A DNA stretch of 64,000 nucleotides from Molanna angustata (Eukaryota; Arthropoda; Insecta; Trichoptera; Molannidae): positions 7,411,018 to 7,475,017 of the forward strand of contig OY754980.1 of NCBI GenBank assembly GCA_963576475.1, given 5' to 3'. A program made the position numbers and the translations under genes. A model generated the notes under the pieces. That model did not search any database, was not told the origin of the DNA, and saw nothing but the letters and a program-made list of their open reading frames with translations. Positions 15,801 to 27,134 of the stretch are shown one piece after another (the stretch's first letter is position 1; the number at the start of each line of letters is the position of its first letter).

Positions 15801-16773
15801 CAAATTATTGAATATTTTCAGATATTTTGTTTTCTATACAACATATGTAGGTATGTATGTCAAGATAGGATAGTATGGAGGAAGATCCTTTTTCCTACCC
15901 AGAATATGCAAATAGCATGATGGTATGTATGTATGTTTGGAGTCGAAGTATCAAACTATTAAGTCTTCTTACATATTGTGTATAGGCGACTGCCATACAA
16001 AATGTATGAAGCGATGTCGTCACTAAATTCAATTTTTAAAAAAATGTTAAAAAAAAATTGAGATCTTCTACTACATTGCTGATATTTTTTATAGAAAATT
16101 AAATTATCTAGTTGGGGTGTTTCGGCTTTTTTCGATAATTGTAAAAGTTTTGGAAATATAGGCAGTTAAACTCATAAATTTATCATAAAAAAAATATTTT
16201 TCTTAATAAAAAATGTTTGAGAAACCCTGGAATTTTTTTGAAAAAATCAATTTGAGATTTTGTATTTGTCTATGTTTGTACCAATTTTCAGCGTTCTAGC
16301 GTTTATGGTTTCTGAGATATATGGAAAAATAAAATAAAAATTCAAAAGTTGATAACCCCTGACTGAAACAAAAATTCAAAATTCCGAGTATAAAAGTTTT
16401 GTAGGCCTGTAACTGTTTATATATTCTGAAATTTTAGGCTCTGTTTATTGAGCGGATCAAAAGTTATAAGGGGGGGACGGACACACAGACACACACACAC
16501 ACACAGACACACACACAGACACACACACAGACACACACACACACACAGACACACGAAATGTTCTACTCCGAATTCTGAGTAAATCCGTGTATGGAACATA
16601 TATGCTGCGAAGCCTCTAAGTTGGTGTTTTTTGACTTCAAAGTTGGAAAAGCCGTGAAAAAAGTAGACCTCTCCATACAATTCTCGCGTATTCTGGCTTG
16701 ATACATTGTCGATATGTTAAGAGAACAAAGTTCTCCTGAACAAATCGACAGTTGGACAATTCTCGCGTATTCT

Positions 16774-17433
16774 TTCGAGCGCGCGCCTAGCGACGGCAAG
16801 TACATTTGTTTATCGCTAGGCCGAGTTCATCGCCCGCAACGTCAAACAAGTGACAATACTCCTCAACTGGGTATGACACTTCAAATAAATAAGTCTAGAA
16901 AGTTCGAGGACATTGAACTTGCTACCCCCAGCGCAGCACTATTTAAGGGAGTCTACACCTCTACACGTCGTCACTTCATTTCCGTATTTCCGTCACTTCG
17001 ATTCGTCACATCACGCCGCCGTTCTCGACCACGCCGTCTCGCCGACACTTCGTCTCTCGACCACCGGTCATCTCTCGACCTCGCGAGCACGATGGTACTT
17101 CACCATGCGAAGATTCGGACACTTCGAACACACCCGCTAACTCGTTCGTTATACCTACTCATCGTGAGAAAAGTTCCTTTGTAAGTTATTTCATCAATTG
17201 TAAATTTACCCTTAAGCAAACTATTAATTGTGATCAATATACTCATTGTTACTTTTGACCATTCTTTCTTCTTCTCTCTCAACCACTGTCCTTGTGTTCT
17301 TATTTCAAATCATATCCACTTGGGATATAGTAAACTCTCTTTACTGTTAACCCCTCTAGTTACTACATATATTTAATAGTAACCACTCTGGTTACTAACT
17401 ACTGTTGATTGGTAACCCCTCCGGTTATGATGA
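16774..17433 (+). mobile_element. GC-richer promoter-like insert; possible solo LTR
   Basis: This ~660-bp block interrupts the array element; element sequence resumes near 17434. It is far richer in GC and CpG than its surroundings. It has a TATA-like 'CTATTTAAGG' at about 16938, CT-rich 'cgtcac/ctcgac' repeats downstream, a donor-like GTAAGT at about 17181, and three 15-bp palindromic motifs at its right end. No convincing protein is encoded. A solo LTR or a captured promoter plus first exon would both fit; no TG..CA ends or target duplication could be fixed by eye. Confidence 0.4.
17348..17427. repeat. Three TAACC-NCTC-NGGTTA motifs spaced 32-33 bp
   Basis: Near-palindromic 15-mers lie at 17348-17362 (TAACCCCTCTAGTTA), 17380-17394 (TAACCACTCTGGTTA) and 17413-17427 (TAACCCCTCCGGTTA). 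The spacing is about three helical turns. The regular spacing and kept symmetry suggest a protein-binding array or subterminal transposon repeats. Confidence 0.6.
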
Positions 17434-17835
17434 TTAAGTACATATCAAACTATTGAGAGTCCTCGTAGATATGTATTGTGTATTTTTCCATCATATTGTA
17501 TGAAACGATGTCGTCACTGATTAATATTTTTACAAAAATTGGTAAAAGAAGTATGAGTGTACTACTATATTGTTGATGTTTTTCAAAGAAAATAAAATTA
17601 TTAACTTTGTATTTTTCGGCATTTTTCTATATTATAAATTGTTGGAAATATAGGCAGTCAAACACTAAATTATCCTAAAAAAGTTCAAATACACCAGGAG
17701 CTTTTTCATAAAAAAGAGTATGAGATATTGTATATGTACCTGAACATATATTAACACAAATTTTAGAGTTATAGTTTTTATTGTTTTTGAGATACCTACA
17801 TGGAAAAATAAAATATTCAACTTCTGACTGGAACT
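17434..17835 (+). mobile_element. Diverged interior of the Helentron-like element
   Basis: Collinear with the array unit from 'ATCAAACTATT' to the 'GGAAAAATAAAAT' block but heavily mutated, so an older copy. It lacks both ends. Confidence 0.75.
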
Positions 17836-17907
17836 TATTCTGATGATGTGCCTGGCACGAAACGCGTCAATAATCAATTAAATTTAAATAGAACAAATAC
17901 TTTTATA

Positions 17908-17975
17908 AAATGAATATGTCATTGTTAAACAAGTATACAAACATCTTCCTACATTCCCTAAATATAGCATAAGAT
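17908..17975 (-). repeat. tRNA-derived SINE tail fragment
   Basis: Matches only the 3' tail (AATGAATATGTC..TTGTTAAACAAGTA, then the CATCTTCCTAC block) of the tRNA-headed SINE found complete at 59.1, 59.7 and 63.1 kb. The tRNA head is absent. Confidence 0.7.
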
Positions 17976-18227
17976 AAATAAATAAATAAATTATAAATAA
18001 ATAATAATTAATTTGTTGCATATATATGAGAAAAAAACAAAAATTATACATGTATTGCATTACTTTACAACAAATAGGCTATTGCTCCGCTGTATACACA
18101 ATAAATGCTTGTGAATGTTTTTTTTTTATTTAATATTTGAAATATATCTTACATACAATAAAGTTCTATCAAGAATTATTGTCGATCGATAAACAAAATT
18201 TAGTTGAGAACGATAGATATTTTCCAA

Positions 18228-18500
18228 CTGTCGATTTGTTCAGAAGAATTTATCTCATCAGTGAGATTTTGTATGGCCAGCGAAATTCTTCAAGGTTTTT
18301 CAAAATAAGAAGTCAAAAAACACCAACCTTTACTGCATATATGCCTCGCAGCATATATGATATATAACACGAATGAACTCAGAATTTGGATTAAAACATT
18401 TGGTATGTCTGTGTATGCCCTTTCCTTTATAACTTTCGACCAGCTTAATGCACAGAGCCCAAAAGTTTTAAGAAAACTCAAAAAAATTTACAATTTACAA
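18228..18500 (-). mobile_element. Helentron-like element, 3' part, inverted
   Basis: Reading the minus strand gives the conserved 3' block of the array unit, ending in 'CGACAGTTGG'. The right side contains the anchor and 'GGGCTCTG' region in reverse. The copy is old and partial. Confidence 0.75.
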
Positions 18501-18636
18501 AAAAATTTACAAAAAAAATTTTTTAATCAAAAAGCATTTCGAAATTTTGTTCCAGTTCTCAAGTTTTAGTACCTACCTATTGGTAGAGCGGATAATTATT
18601 TTGAAACACTAATTACCTACATTATTTTAGTAAAAC

Positions 18637-19585
18637 TAGTTGCATGTAACACATGAGATCCAACTGTCGATAGCGATAATATGTATAGTTGAAGAAGAAG
18701 TACCTAACTATTAACTCATAAATCCAAATTATTTATATTTTAGGATATTTTATTTTCTATACAACACATGTAGGTATGTATGTATGTCAAGATAGGACAA
18801 TATGGAGGTCAGTCCTTTTTTCTACCCAAAATATGAAAACAGCATGATGGCATGTATGTATGTTTCGAGATTTAAGTATCAAACTATTAAATCTTCTTAT
18901 ATATTGTGTATAGGCGACTGCCATACAAATTGCATGAAGTGATGTCGTCATTAAATTCAATTTTTATAAACAATTAAAAAAAAAATGAGATTTACTTCTA
19001 CAATATTTTTTATAGAAAATTAAATTATCTTGTTGGGATGATTAGATTTTTTTCGATATTTTTAAAATATTTGGAAATATAGGCAGTTAAACCCAAAAAT
19101 TTATAATAAAAAAAATATTTTTCTAAATTTAAAATGTTTGAGAAACCCTGGATTTTTTTAGAAAAAAATTATTTTGATTTTATATTTGTCTATGTTTATA
19201 CCAATTTTCAGCGTTCTAGCTTTTATGATTTCTGAGATATATGGAAAAATAAAACAAAAATTCAAAAGTTGATATCCCCTGACTGAAACAAAAATTATAA
19301 CTGTTTGTATATTCTGAAATTTTGGGCTCTGTAAATTTAGCGGATCAAAAGTTATAAGGGGGGGACACACACAGACACACGAAATGTTTTACTCTGAATT
19401 CTGAGTAAATCCGTATATGGAATATATATGCTGCTCTAAATTGGTGTTTGTTGACTTCATAGTTGGAATAGCCGTGAAAAAGTCCACTACGCCTTACAAA
19501 ATGTTCCTTCATTCACGCATCTTGGATTTAAACAGCCTGTTCCTTCAATAGAATTTCATTCTCTTGAACGATTCGACAGTTGGAT
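18637..19585 (+). mobile_element. Near-complete diverged Helentron-like copy
   Basis: Starts at 'CTAGTTGCATGTAACAC' after 'AAAA', carries the subterminal 'TCCAACTGTCGATA', the G-run and a short CA tract near 19360. It ends 'TTCGACAGTTGGA'. As a stand-alone copy in unrelated flanks it helps fix both ends of the element. It lies just downstream of the possible secreted-protein exon at 19722-19859, so it would be in that gene's first intron. Confidence 0.8.
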
Positions 19586-19721
19586 TATCGGTTGCGAAAC
19601 AGTTGACTTTGCTAATTAGGTATTTCAGTGTAAACAGGAGATTTTTTTCTGACAACTCAAAATAAACATCGCTGAATGTTAAAAATAAATCAACAAACAT
19701 GAAAAAAAAAATAAAGCTCAC

Positions 19722-19859
19722 CACATCAGGAGTAACAGCTCTGGCCATAATACCAGGGGTTTTGAGTGTCTGGAGCACCTGTCTACATGCATATGGAATT
19801 TCGACCTGTGCATTGGACGATATCGCCAAACCCAAGAATATCATCGAAAGAACAAACAT
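19722..19859 (-). CDS. Possible first exon of a small secreted protein
   Basis: An ATG at 19859 opens a typical signal peptide (MFVLSMIFLGLAISSNA, likely cut before QVE), followed by about 29 residues with one Cys. It reaches a good donor (GTG|GTGAGC) at phase 0, 46 codons in. A TATA-like 'TATATATAAG' lies about 45-50 bp upstream on the same strand. Past the donor the frame degenerates to Phe-rich read-through. I do not recognise the family. No second exon was found on the left, where a Helentron-like copy starts 137 bp away, so the gene may be broken or its later exons may lie outside the window. Confidence 0.4.
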
Positions 19860-19899
19860 TTTGACAAAAAAAATTCAAAATTTTTAGTGCACAAATATA

Positions 19900-20340
19900 T
19901 GACTTATATATAAATATTCCAAAATGACCATAAATCCTCCTTTTATACATTTTTAAGAAGATTTATTGATAACATCATAGGTGTCTGTTTTTCGTCGATA
20001 GCATCAAATATTCTGTTTTCCCGTTCTGAAGAAAGATAAATTTTAATGAATGACATACAATAGCTTATTGAAAAAGAATTGGAAAATTACGTAACGGCTG
20101 CAATCTGTGCAGATGTTTCCATTTATAGTAAAAATGTACATATAATAATTATGGAATATCTGGAGTCCGTTATTTATTTCACTCTGCAAGACCACCGTCT
20201 TGATAGGAGGATAACTGGACCTTCACATGAGGATAGTTCACTTTCACAAATTGGATGTAAATGACCTTACCCAAGATGATGAAGAAAAAGCATGGGAAAG
20301 ACAAATAAATATATTTTATTTACCTAATAACGACACTAGG
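19900..20340. other. No gene seen
   Basis: AT-rich sequence between the possible secreted-protein exon and a LINE tail. I see no repeat or coding signal I can support. Confidence 0.5.
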
Positions 20341-20344
20341 ACGA

Positions 20345-20530
20345 AGGGCCATAACATCAGGTAACCGGCGAATGTATGGCGAACGGCAAAAATAATAGAG
20401 GTCGCCCTAGAGACAGTTATATTGATGAGGTGATCAATGATGTGCGCTGTAGAAGCTATAATGAGGCGAAGAGGCTGGCGGTTAATAGATATTAGTGGAG
20501 AGATCTAGTAGGATTGTGACACAGAAGAAG
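20345..20530 (+). mobile_element. LINE 3' end fragment (RT C-terminus)
   Basis: Translation gives a pattern typical of LINE polyprotein C-termini: 'RGRPRDSYIDEV', then about 20 residues later 'RLAVNRY' and 'WRDLVGL'. In-frame stops interrupt it. It ends in a (GAA)n tail ('CAGAAGAAGAAGA'). It is 5'-truncated and inactive; the clade cannot be fixed from this length. Confidence 0.7.
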
Positions 20531-21170
20531 AAGATAGCATACTATCAAATTTTATAGTTATAATAAGTGTTTAGTTCATAACAAACTGGGATGATTTTTA
20601 TAGCGCTGTTTTTATAATAATCTCACCTTATAGAGCTGATAAATTATTCATAGACAAAGATTCGTTTCTTCTACTTGATTTCATCTGGCAATGAAAATGC
20701 TCGGCCTTACAATTTATTATAGGAAAATTTCATTGGATTCTTACAATACATCATCATTTTTCAAAATATCGTAATTATAATTAATTTTAATGAAGATTTT
20801 TAGAGATTATTTTTTCTTAAAAATATAAGAAAGTAAGGATTTTATCAATAGGCAAAAGTATGATAATATTATGAACTATACTATGCTCAAAGATTTATTA
20901 ATTTTCCTGGAATTTGTCGACAATCTGTCTACAGCGCATCCTTAAGAAATTTAGACATAAGACTGTTAGAAGGGCGCCCGATAACCTTGAGAAGCTCGTC
21001 GTTGTGGTAAGCGTGGAGGGTACATGATCCAGAAGTCGTTCACCAACCTGATTAGACCTTGTTAAGTACGCTACAGGATCTTCAATCACTAAAGCCTTTC
21101 GATCTGTCCGACACAATCCACAATGCAGGCAGAACGTTCGGCGAGTGTAACCATCATCTCCAGCCACGAG
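20531..21170. other. Unassigned; one 89-codon minus-strand frame
   Basis: Mostly AT-rich. A minus-strand frame at 20898-21167 has a Cys-rich start (RRTFCLHCGLCRTDRK) in locally GC-richer DNA next to the 52-bp repeats. It may be an old transposon remnant; I cannot assign it. Confidence 0.3.
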
Positions 21171-21174
21171 GTAA

Positions 21175-21875
21175 AGTGAGAAGAAGAAACCTAAAGATTT
21201 TGAGAAACTGGTAACGCACTAACGCTGAGAAGAAGATACTTAAAGATTTTGGGAGACTAGTAATAACGCACTAACGCTGAGAAGAAGATACTTAAAGATT
21301 TTGGGAGACTAGTAATAACGCACTAACGCTGAGAAGAAGATACTTAAAGATTTTGGGAGACTAGTAATAACGCACTAACGCTGAGAAGAAGATACTTAAA
21401 GATTTTGGGAGACTAGTAATAACGCACTAACGCTGAGAAGAAGATACTTAAAGATTTTGGGAGACTAGTAATAACGCACTAACGCTGAGAAGAAGATACT
21501 TAAAGATTTTGGGAGACTAGTAATAACGCACTAACGCTGAGAAGAAGATACTTAAAGATTTTGGGAGACTAGTAATAACGCACTAACGCTGAGAAGAAGA
21601 TACTTAAAGATTTTGGGAGACTAGTAATAACGCACTAACGCTGAGAAGAAGATACTTAAAGATTTTGGGAGACTAGTAATAACGCACTAACGCTGAGAAG
21701 AAGATATTAAAGATTTTGGGAGACTAGTAATAACGCACTAACGCTGAGAAGAAGATACTTAAAGATTTTGGGAGATTAGTAATAACGCACTAACGCTGAG
21801 AAGAAGATATTAAAGATTTTGGGAGACTAGTAATAACGCACTAACGCTGAGAAGAAGATACCTAAAAATTTTACT
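21175..21875. repeat. 52-bp tandem repeat, ~13 copies
   Basis: Units contain 'GCTGAGAAGAAGATAC', 'TTAAAGATTTTGGGAGA' and 'CTAGTAATAACGCACTAAC'. Successive GCTGAG starts are 52 bp apart (21223, 21275 and on). The inner units are nearly identical; the first and last are diverged. Two late units lack two bases in 'GATACTT'. The phrase 'ACGCACTAACGC' also appears alone near 22732. Confidence 0.95.
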
Positions 21876-23160
21876 AGACAAACTGTACAAGATCTTGCAT
21901 TAGTATCTAGAATAAAAACCAAACAAGGACAAAAAACTATACATATCTAGCACCTTAACTACATAACAAGCTAAAACAAGAAATTTCCAGAAGTTATAAC
22001 TCTTTCAGTAGGTATCGAAAGATAAAAAATAATATTTAATTGACTATTTAACAAAGGCAGAGAAGAGAAAATATCTTTAACAATTATACTACCTTCTAGC
22101 AGGAATGGATTAAAAGACACTTTATTCTAACTGACAGGAATTAAACACAAGTATAAAGGCCACTAGTGGTGTGTCGTCACCACTTGTACTTTTGAATTAT
22201 GGCTTCTTAATTTTTAATTTCAATATTTAACTATTCTTATGTTTTTATATAATTATTGTTTTTTTTTGCCCCCTAATGTTTTTGTAAAATCACTTTCTTA
22301 ACTACTTCATTTCCCTAATGTTATTTATTTATTAATTCTTTACTTGTTTTTATTAATTATGGCCTTTTATTTGTTATTGTGTTACTCTCAAAACGAAATT
22401 GTGAATACTGTAAGGTTGCAGATAAACGTCGACTTAACATATTGCTATTAGTTATACACATTTATATTCTGTAACTGTTTGTATTCCTTAATAAATAAAA
22501 TAAAAATAAAACCAATAGAGTTATGGGGTGTAAATAAAATGATTTAGTCAATACGTTTTATAAAAATATTTGGAAACATATAATATCATGAATCTGTATA
22601 TGATACCAATAACTTATCAGCATTTTATATATTTACATGTATTTCAAATTGTCATACCTTGCCAATGTTTGTGTACTCGACTGTATTTTGTAATAAATAA
22701 ATAAATACATTTTGGGTGACAAGGAACAGTGACGCACTAACGCACAAACAGACTCAGTGCGTTATTTATTAATAAAATAACGATTAAATAACGAGACACT
22801 TGAATTTTATCTTAATGGGATATAATATATGTACTTTTTTACCTGATATTCTCCCACCATAGGTATAATTTATTTAATTATTACATGCATGTTTGTGTGA
22901 TGTACATAGAACTTGGCCTAGGTATACATATAAATAAGTACATACTTCTGCTTTATTTGATGACAAGGCAATTATAGTATTATATACCTAGTGATAACTA
23001 TAGATTATAATTACCTTGATATTAATGGTACTTGTCACTAAGATATGCCACCCGCTTGATGAATTAAATAAACTATACCTACTAGTTTCAGGAGAACAAT
23101 CCTCATAACGAAAGGTGTCGGTATATAGCAAAATATTTACACCGTATTTATTTGTACTCA
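21876..23160. other. No gene seen
   Basis: AT-rich sequence between two satellites. It holds a short inverted motif 'AGTGGTG..CACCACTT' near 22165-22190. No coding potential was seen. Confidence 0.5.
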
Positions 23161-23164
23161 TAGT

Positions 23165-25305
23165 CAACCATAAAATTAACCGTTAAAACCATTCGTTTTA
23201 TTATTTTGTATCAACTTAGATACAAATGACGTGTGAAAAGTGTGCATCTTGTCATGGGCAACCATGGAATTACCGTTAAATCCATTAGTTTTATTATTTT
23301 GTATCAACTTAGATACAAATGACGTGTGAAAAGTGTGCATCTTGTCATGGGCAACCATGGAATTACCGTTAAATCCATTAGTTTTATTATTTTGTATCAA
23401 CTTAGATACAAATGACGTGTGAAAAGTGTGCATCTTGTCATGGGCAACCATGAAATTACCGTTAAATCCATTAGTTTTATTATTTTGTATCAACTTAGAT
23501 ACAAATGACGTGTGAAAAGTGTGCATCTTGTCATGGGCAACCATGGAATTACCGTTAAATCCATTAGTTTTATTATTTTGTATCAACTTAGATACAAATG
23601 ACGTGTGAAAAGTGTGCATCTTGTCATGGGCAACCATGGAATTACCGTTAAATCCATTAGTTTTATTATTTTGTATCAACTTAGATACAAATGACGTGTG
23701 AAAAGTGTGCATCTTGTCATGGGCAACCATGGAATTACCGTTAAATCCATTAGTTTTATTATTTTGTATCAACTTAGATACAAATGACGTGTGAAAAGTA
23801 TGCATCTTGTCATGGGCAACCATGGAATTACCGTTAAATCCATTAGTTTTATTATTTTGTATCAACTTAGATACAAATGACGTGTGAAAAGTGTGCATCT
23901 TGTCATGGGCAACCATGGAATTACCGTTAAATCCATTAGTTTTATTATTTTGTATCAACTTAGATACAAATGACGTGTGAAAAGTGTGCATCTTGTCATG
24001 GGCAACCATGGAATTACCGTTAAATCCATTAGTTTTATTATTTTGTATCAACTTAGATACAAATGACGTGTGAAAAGTGTGCATCTTGTCATGGGCAACC
24101 ATGGAATTACCGTTAAATCCATTAGTTTTATTATTTTGTATCAACTTAGATACAAATGACGTGTGAAAAGTGTGCATCTTGTCATGGGCAACCATGGAAT
24201 TACCGTTAAATCCATTAGTTTTATTATTTTGTATCAACTTAGATACAAATGACGTGTGAAAAGTGTGCATCTTGTCATGGGCAACCATGAAATTACCGTT
24301 AAATCCATTAGTTTTATTATTTTGTATCAACTTAGATACAAATGACGTGTGAAAAGTGTGCATCTTGTCATGGGCAACCATGGAATTACCGTTAAATCCA
24401 TTAGTTTTATTATTTTGTATCAACTTAGATACAAATGACGTGTGAAAAGTGTGCATCTTGTCATGGGCAACCATGGAATTACCGTTAAATCCATAAGTTT
24501 TATTATTTTGTATCAACTTAGATACAAATGACGTGTGAAAAGTGTGCATCTTGTCATGGGCAACCATGGAATTACCGTTAAATCCATTAGTTTTATTATT
24601 TTGTATCAACTTATATACAAATGACGTGTGAAAAGTGTGCATCTTGTCATGGGCAACCATGGAATTACCGTTAAATCCATTAGTTTTATTATTTTGTATC
24701 AACTTAGATACAAATGACGTGTGAAAAGTGTGCATCTTGTCATGGGCAACCATGGAATTACCGTTAAATCCATTAGTTTTATTATTTTGTATCAACTTAG
24801 ATACAAATGACGTGTGAAAAGTGTGCATCTTGTCATGGGCAACCATGGAATTACCGTTAAATCCATTAGTTTTATTATTTTATATCAACTAAGATACAAA
24901 TGACGTGTGAAAAGTGTGCATCTTGTCATGGGCAACCATGAAATTACCGTTAAATCCATTAGTTTTATTATTTTGTATCAACTTAGATACAAATGACGTG
25001 TGAAAAGTGTGCATCTTGTCATGGGCAACCATGGAATTACCGTTAAATCCATTAGTTTTATTATTTTGTATCAACTTAGATACAAATGACGTGTGAAAAG
25101 TGTGCATCTTGTCATGGGCAACCATGGAATTACCGTTAAATCCATTAGTTTTATTATTTTGTATCAACTTAGATACAAATGACGTGTGAAAAGTGTGCAT
25201 CTTGTCATGGGCAACCATGGAATTACCGTTTAATCCATTAGTTTTATAAATTTTTATTAACTTAGGTACAAATGATGTGTGAAAAATGTGCATCTTGCTA
25301 ATTGC
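23165..25305 (-). repeat. 93-bp satellite, ~23 copies, open in one frame
   Basis: The period is exactly 93 bp (for example 'CATGGGCAACC' at 23253 and 23346). Because 93 is divisible by three, the minus strand stays open as a 31-residue repeat for 556 codons, then again for 144 codons, broken by a TAG at about 24890. Differences between units are S to F (several), S to Y, N to Y and one nonsense, against about one silent change (His CAC/CAT near 23800). The edge units are most diverged. That argues against selection on protein, so I read it as a minisatellite and not a gene. Confidence 0.9.
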
Positions 25306-25565
25306 ATTGTATGTAAACTGCATAAAATAAAATAAAAAAACTATTTAAAAATTAATTTTCAAACAATAAATTACTCTTTGATTGGGCGGCATTTCCAAGA
25401 AATAAAAGTAAAATTTTCTATTAAGACTTTATTGAAATTGTAATAAAGTATGTACATACATATAACATATTATCTATATGCCTGGGTATATTTGTGTTTG
25501 CATATGTATAAATGTGGCTCAAATATTGGGCTATGGTTAAGCTCCGATTTGACGACTTTTCTTAT

Positions 25566-25752
25566 GCTGGGTTGTTTCAGCAAATGTATCAGTAACAGTA
25601 TAGTTAAAATACTTTGATTTCATAAAATTGTTCAAAATTGTGTCGGTGACGGCATTAGATTTCAATGAAACAACCAAAGTATTGCGCAATTTTATGAAAT
25701 CATAGTATTTTAACTATACTATTACTGATACTTTTGTTCGAGAAATACAGCC
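25566..25752. mobile_element. Foldback MITE, ~187 bp
   Basis: Arms of about 48 bp (25583-25630 and 25686-25733) are nearly perfect inverted copies ('GTATCAGTAACAGTATAG' against its complement). Weaker symmetry continues outward to GGTTGT../..ACAGCC. No coding capacity. Confidence 0.75.
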
Positions 25753-25759
25753 TTGTAAT

Positions 25760-26340
25760 ATCAATAGTCCGTGGTTCAACTCAAATGTCAAATAGAACCG
25801 GCGACTGCGCCGTGGATTGATTTTACTTGATATTTCTTTAGCTTTTTTAAAAAATATCGATATGCTTTTCTATCCATTAAAATTTTTGAGTGACGTCAAA
25901 TTCACACATGTATCGAACGATAAAAAGTTTAGTAGTTAGTTTGACAGAACTATCGTGTGGCAGGCAGGTTCTCTGCGACGCGCAAAGTGTTCTATGGTAA
26001 TGACAACCAACTCAAGATAACTAAATTTTGATTCAGTCATGACGAAATAGAGCTCAAAATCGAGTATCAACTGAATTGCGGCTCAATTATTTTATTTATT
26101 TTTTTACACATAAGGTTTTAGTTAAACTTGGAATAACACTTTGAACCTGGTTCAACTGAACCGGAATTTAACTACCATTAATAATAATCACAATAAAAAG
26201 CTTTTTGTATGTTTCAAGGGTAGGTAAATAAAACGATTAAGTGGCTGAATTATTGCCCTAGGGCAATTTCTACCAGTCAACTATGAATACAGATATTAAA
26301 TTATTAAAAAAAAATGCAATAAAATAACATTGAACATGAT
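25760..26340. other. Repeat-like sequence, no gene seen
   Basis: Contains 'GGTTCAACTCAAATG' near 25772 and 'GGTTCAACTGAACCGG' near 26149, suggesting a decayed inverted element. 'GGGCAATTTCTACCAGTCAAC' near 26262 resembles the body of the SINE at 56.2 kb. No coding evidence. Confidence 0.4.
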
Positions 26341-26344
26341 AGTT

Positions 26345-26715
26345 TACATGGTAAATATTAGACAAATATAAAATCCAAAAATTAAATAGCAGTACCTATT
26401 GGTTAAAGATAACACTGTGTATCCGAAGATGATTTTGGAAAGAGGTGGGGGAGGGGGGTAATTTAGGAAGGGAAAAGAGGAAGTAATGGTGTCTCTCAAT
26501 TTGACAAAAAAGTATATTTTTAGACGTCTTTTCAACTCTGATAATCTGAGGGACATCTCTATCAGTATTGGGACGCTGATTCCATAGGCGGGCTGCGTGA
26601 ACTTCAATGAGTAGGTGTAAGCGGATGATCTGTATGTTGGTATTGAGAGTAGGCTGTTGTATTGTAGGGAAAGGTGGCCGAATTTCTCGTTGAAGTAGAT
26701 TGGTATGAGTCATTT
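26345..26715 (-). mobile_element. Jockey-like LINE C-terminal remnant, frameshifted
   Basis: Two overlapping minus-strand frames share a typical LINE RT tail: 'HAARLWNQRP' in one frame and 'LSELKRRLKIYFF' in the next. The usual family pattern is 'G..LWN.LP' followed by 'F+..LK.YF'. At least one frameshift separates them, so it is dead. Confidence 0.6.
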
Positions 26716-26815
26716 ATTTTCAAGGAATTTTTACAAATAAGATTGGAAAAGTCTATCGATTTGCTTGAAATTTCGATTCAAAGTTACATTCGTATACGAG
26801 CACAATTTTGCATTA

Positions 26816-26821
26816 TTTATT
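26816..26821 (-). terminator. Candidate poly(A) signal of the lipocalin gene
   Basis: AATAAA on the minus strand, about 123 bp past the lipocalin stop codon. Position and motif fit, but other A-rich hexamers lie nearby. Confidence 0.5.
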
Positions 26822-26943
26822 AATAACATCAACGAATGTCTTGCAACATGTATTATACATACATATAACTCCATAACATTAGATGGTGTCTATTCTTTTG
26901 AACCAGACTGAGCTATTGATATACATAAGTATTTATACGTTAT

Positions 26944-27134
26944 CTAAAATATATATGAAACGGAAACAGTTAAAACAATCAATGTGGACATTTTTAAATG
27001 GTAGGCAGAATTGCAAGCTTCTTCAGTATGGTAGATTGTCTCAAGTGGTAGGTCAAATTGATCAACAAAAGTTGCAATTTTGTTCAAATCGGTCACATTC
27101 AAGTAAGGCATTCTACTCAAAACCCATGTAAATA
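26944..27134 (-). CDS. Lipocalin exon 4 (C-terminus, possible GPI signal)
   Basis: Acceptor TTTTTTTTCAG|TATTTAC. It encodes 'WVLSRMPYLNVTDLNK', the family's last helix region, a final Cys, then a hydrophobic end (STLIVLTVSVSYIF) before TAG at 26946-26944. Small residues N-S-A just before the spacer could be a GPI attachment site; this is inference. Confidence 0.83.

Noticed and set aside
1872..16805. Some twenty minus-strand frames of 66-113 codons with Cys-Val runs
   Set aside because: They recur with the array unit, encode the CA tract and shift with its length; no splice or selection evidence.
16714..17184. 156-codon plus-strand frame with a donor at its end
   Set aside because: It starts in the array element and crosses into the promoter-like insert; composition is Ser/Arg low complexity without family features.
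21175..25305. CRISPR array
   Set aside because: The 52- and 93-bp units are directly adjacent, without unique spacers, in a eukaryotic context.
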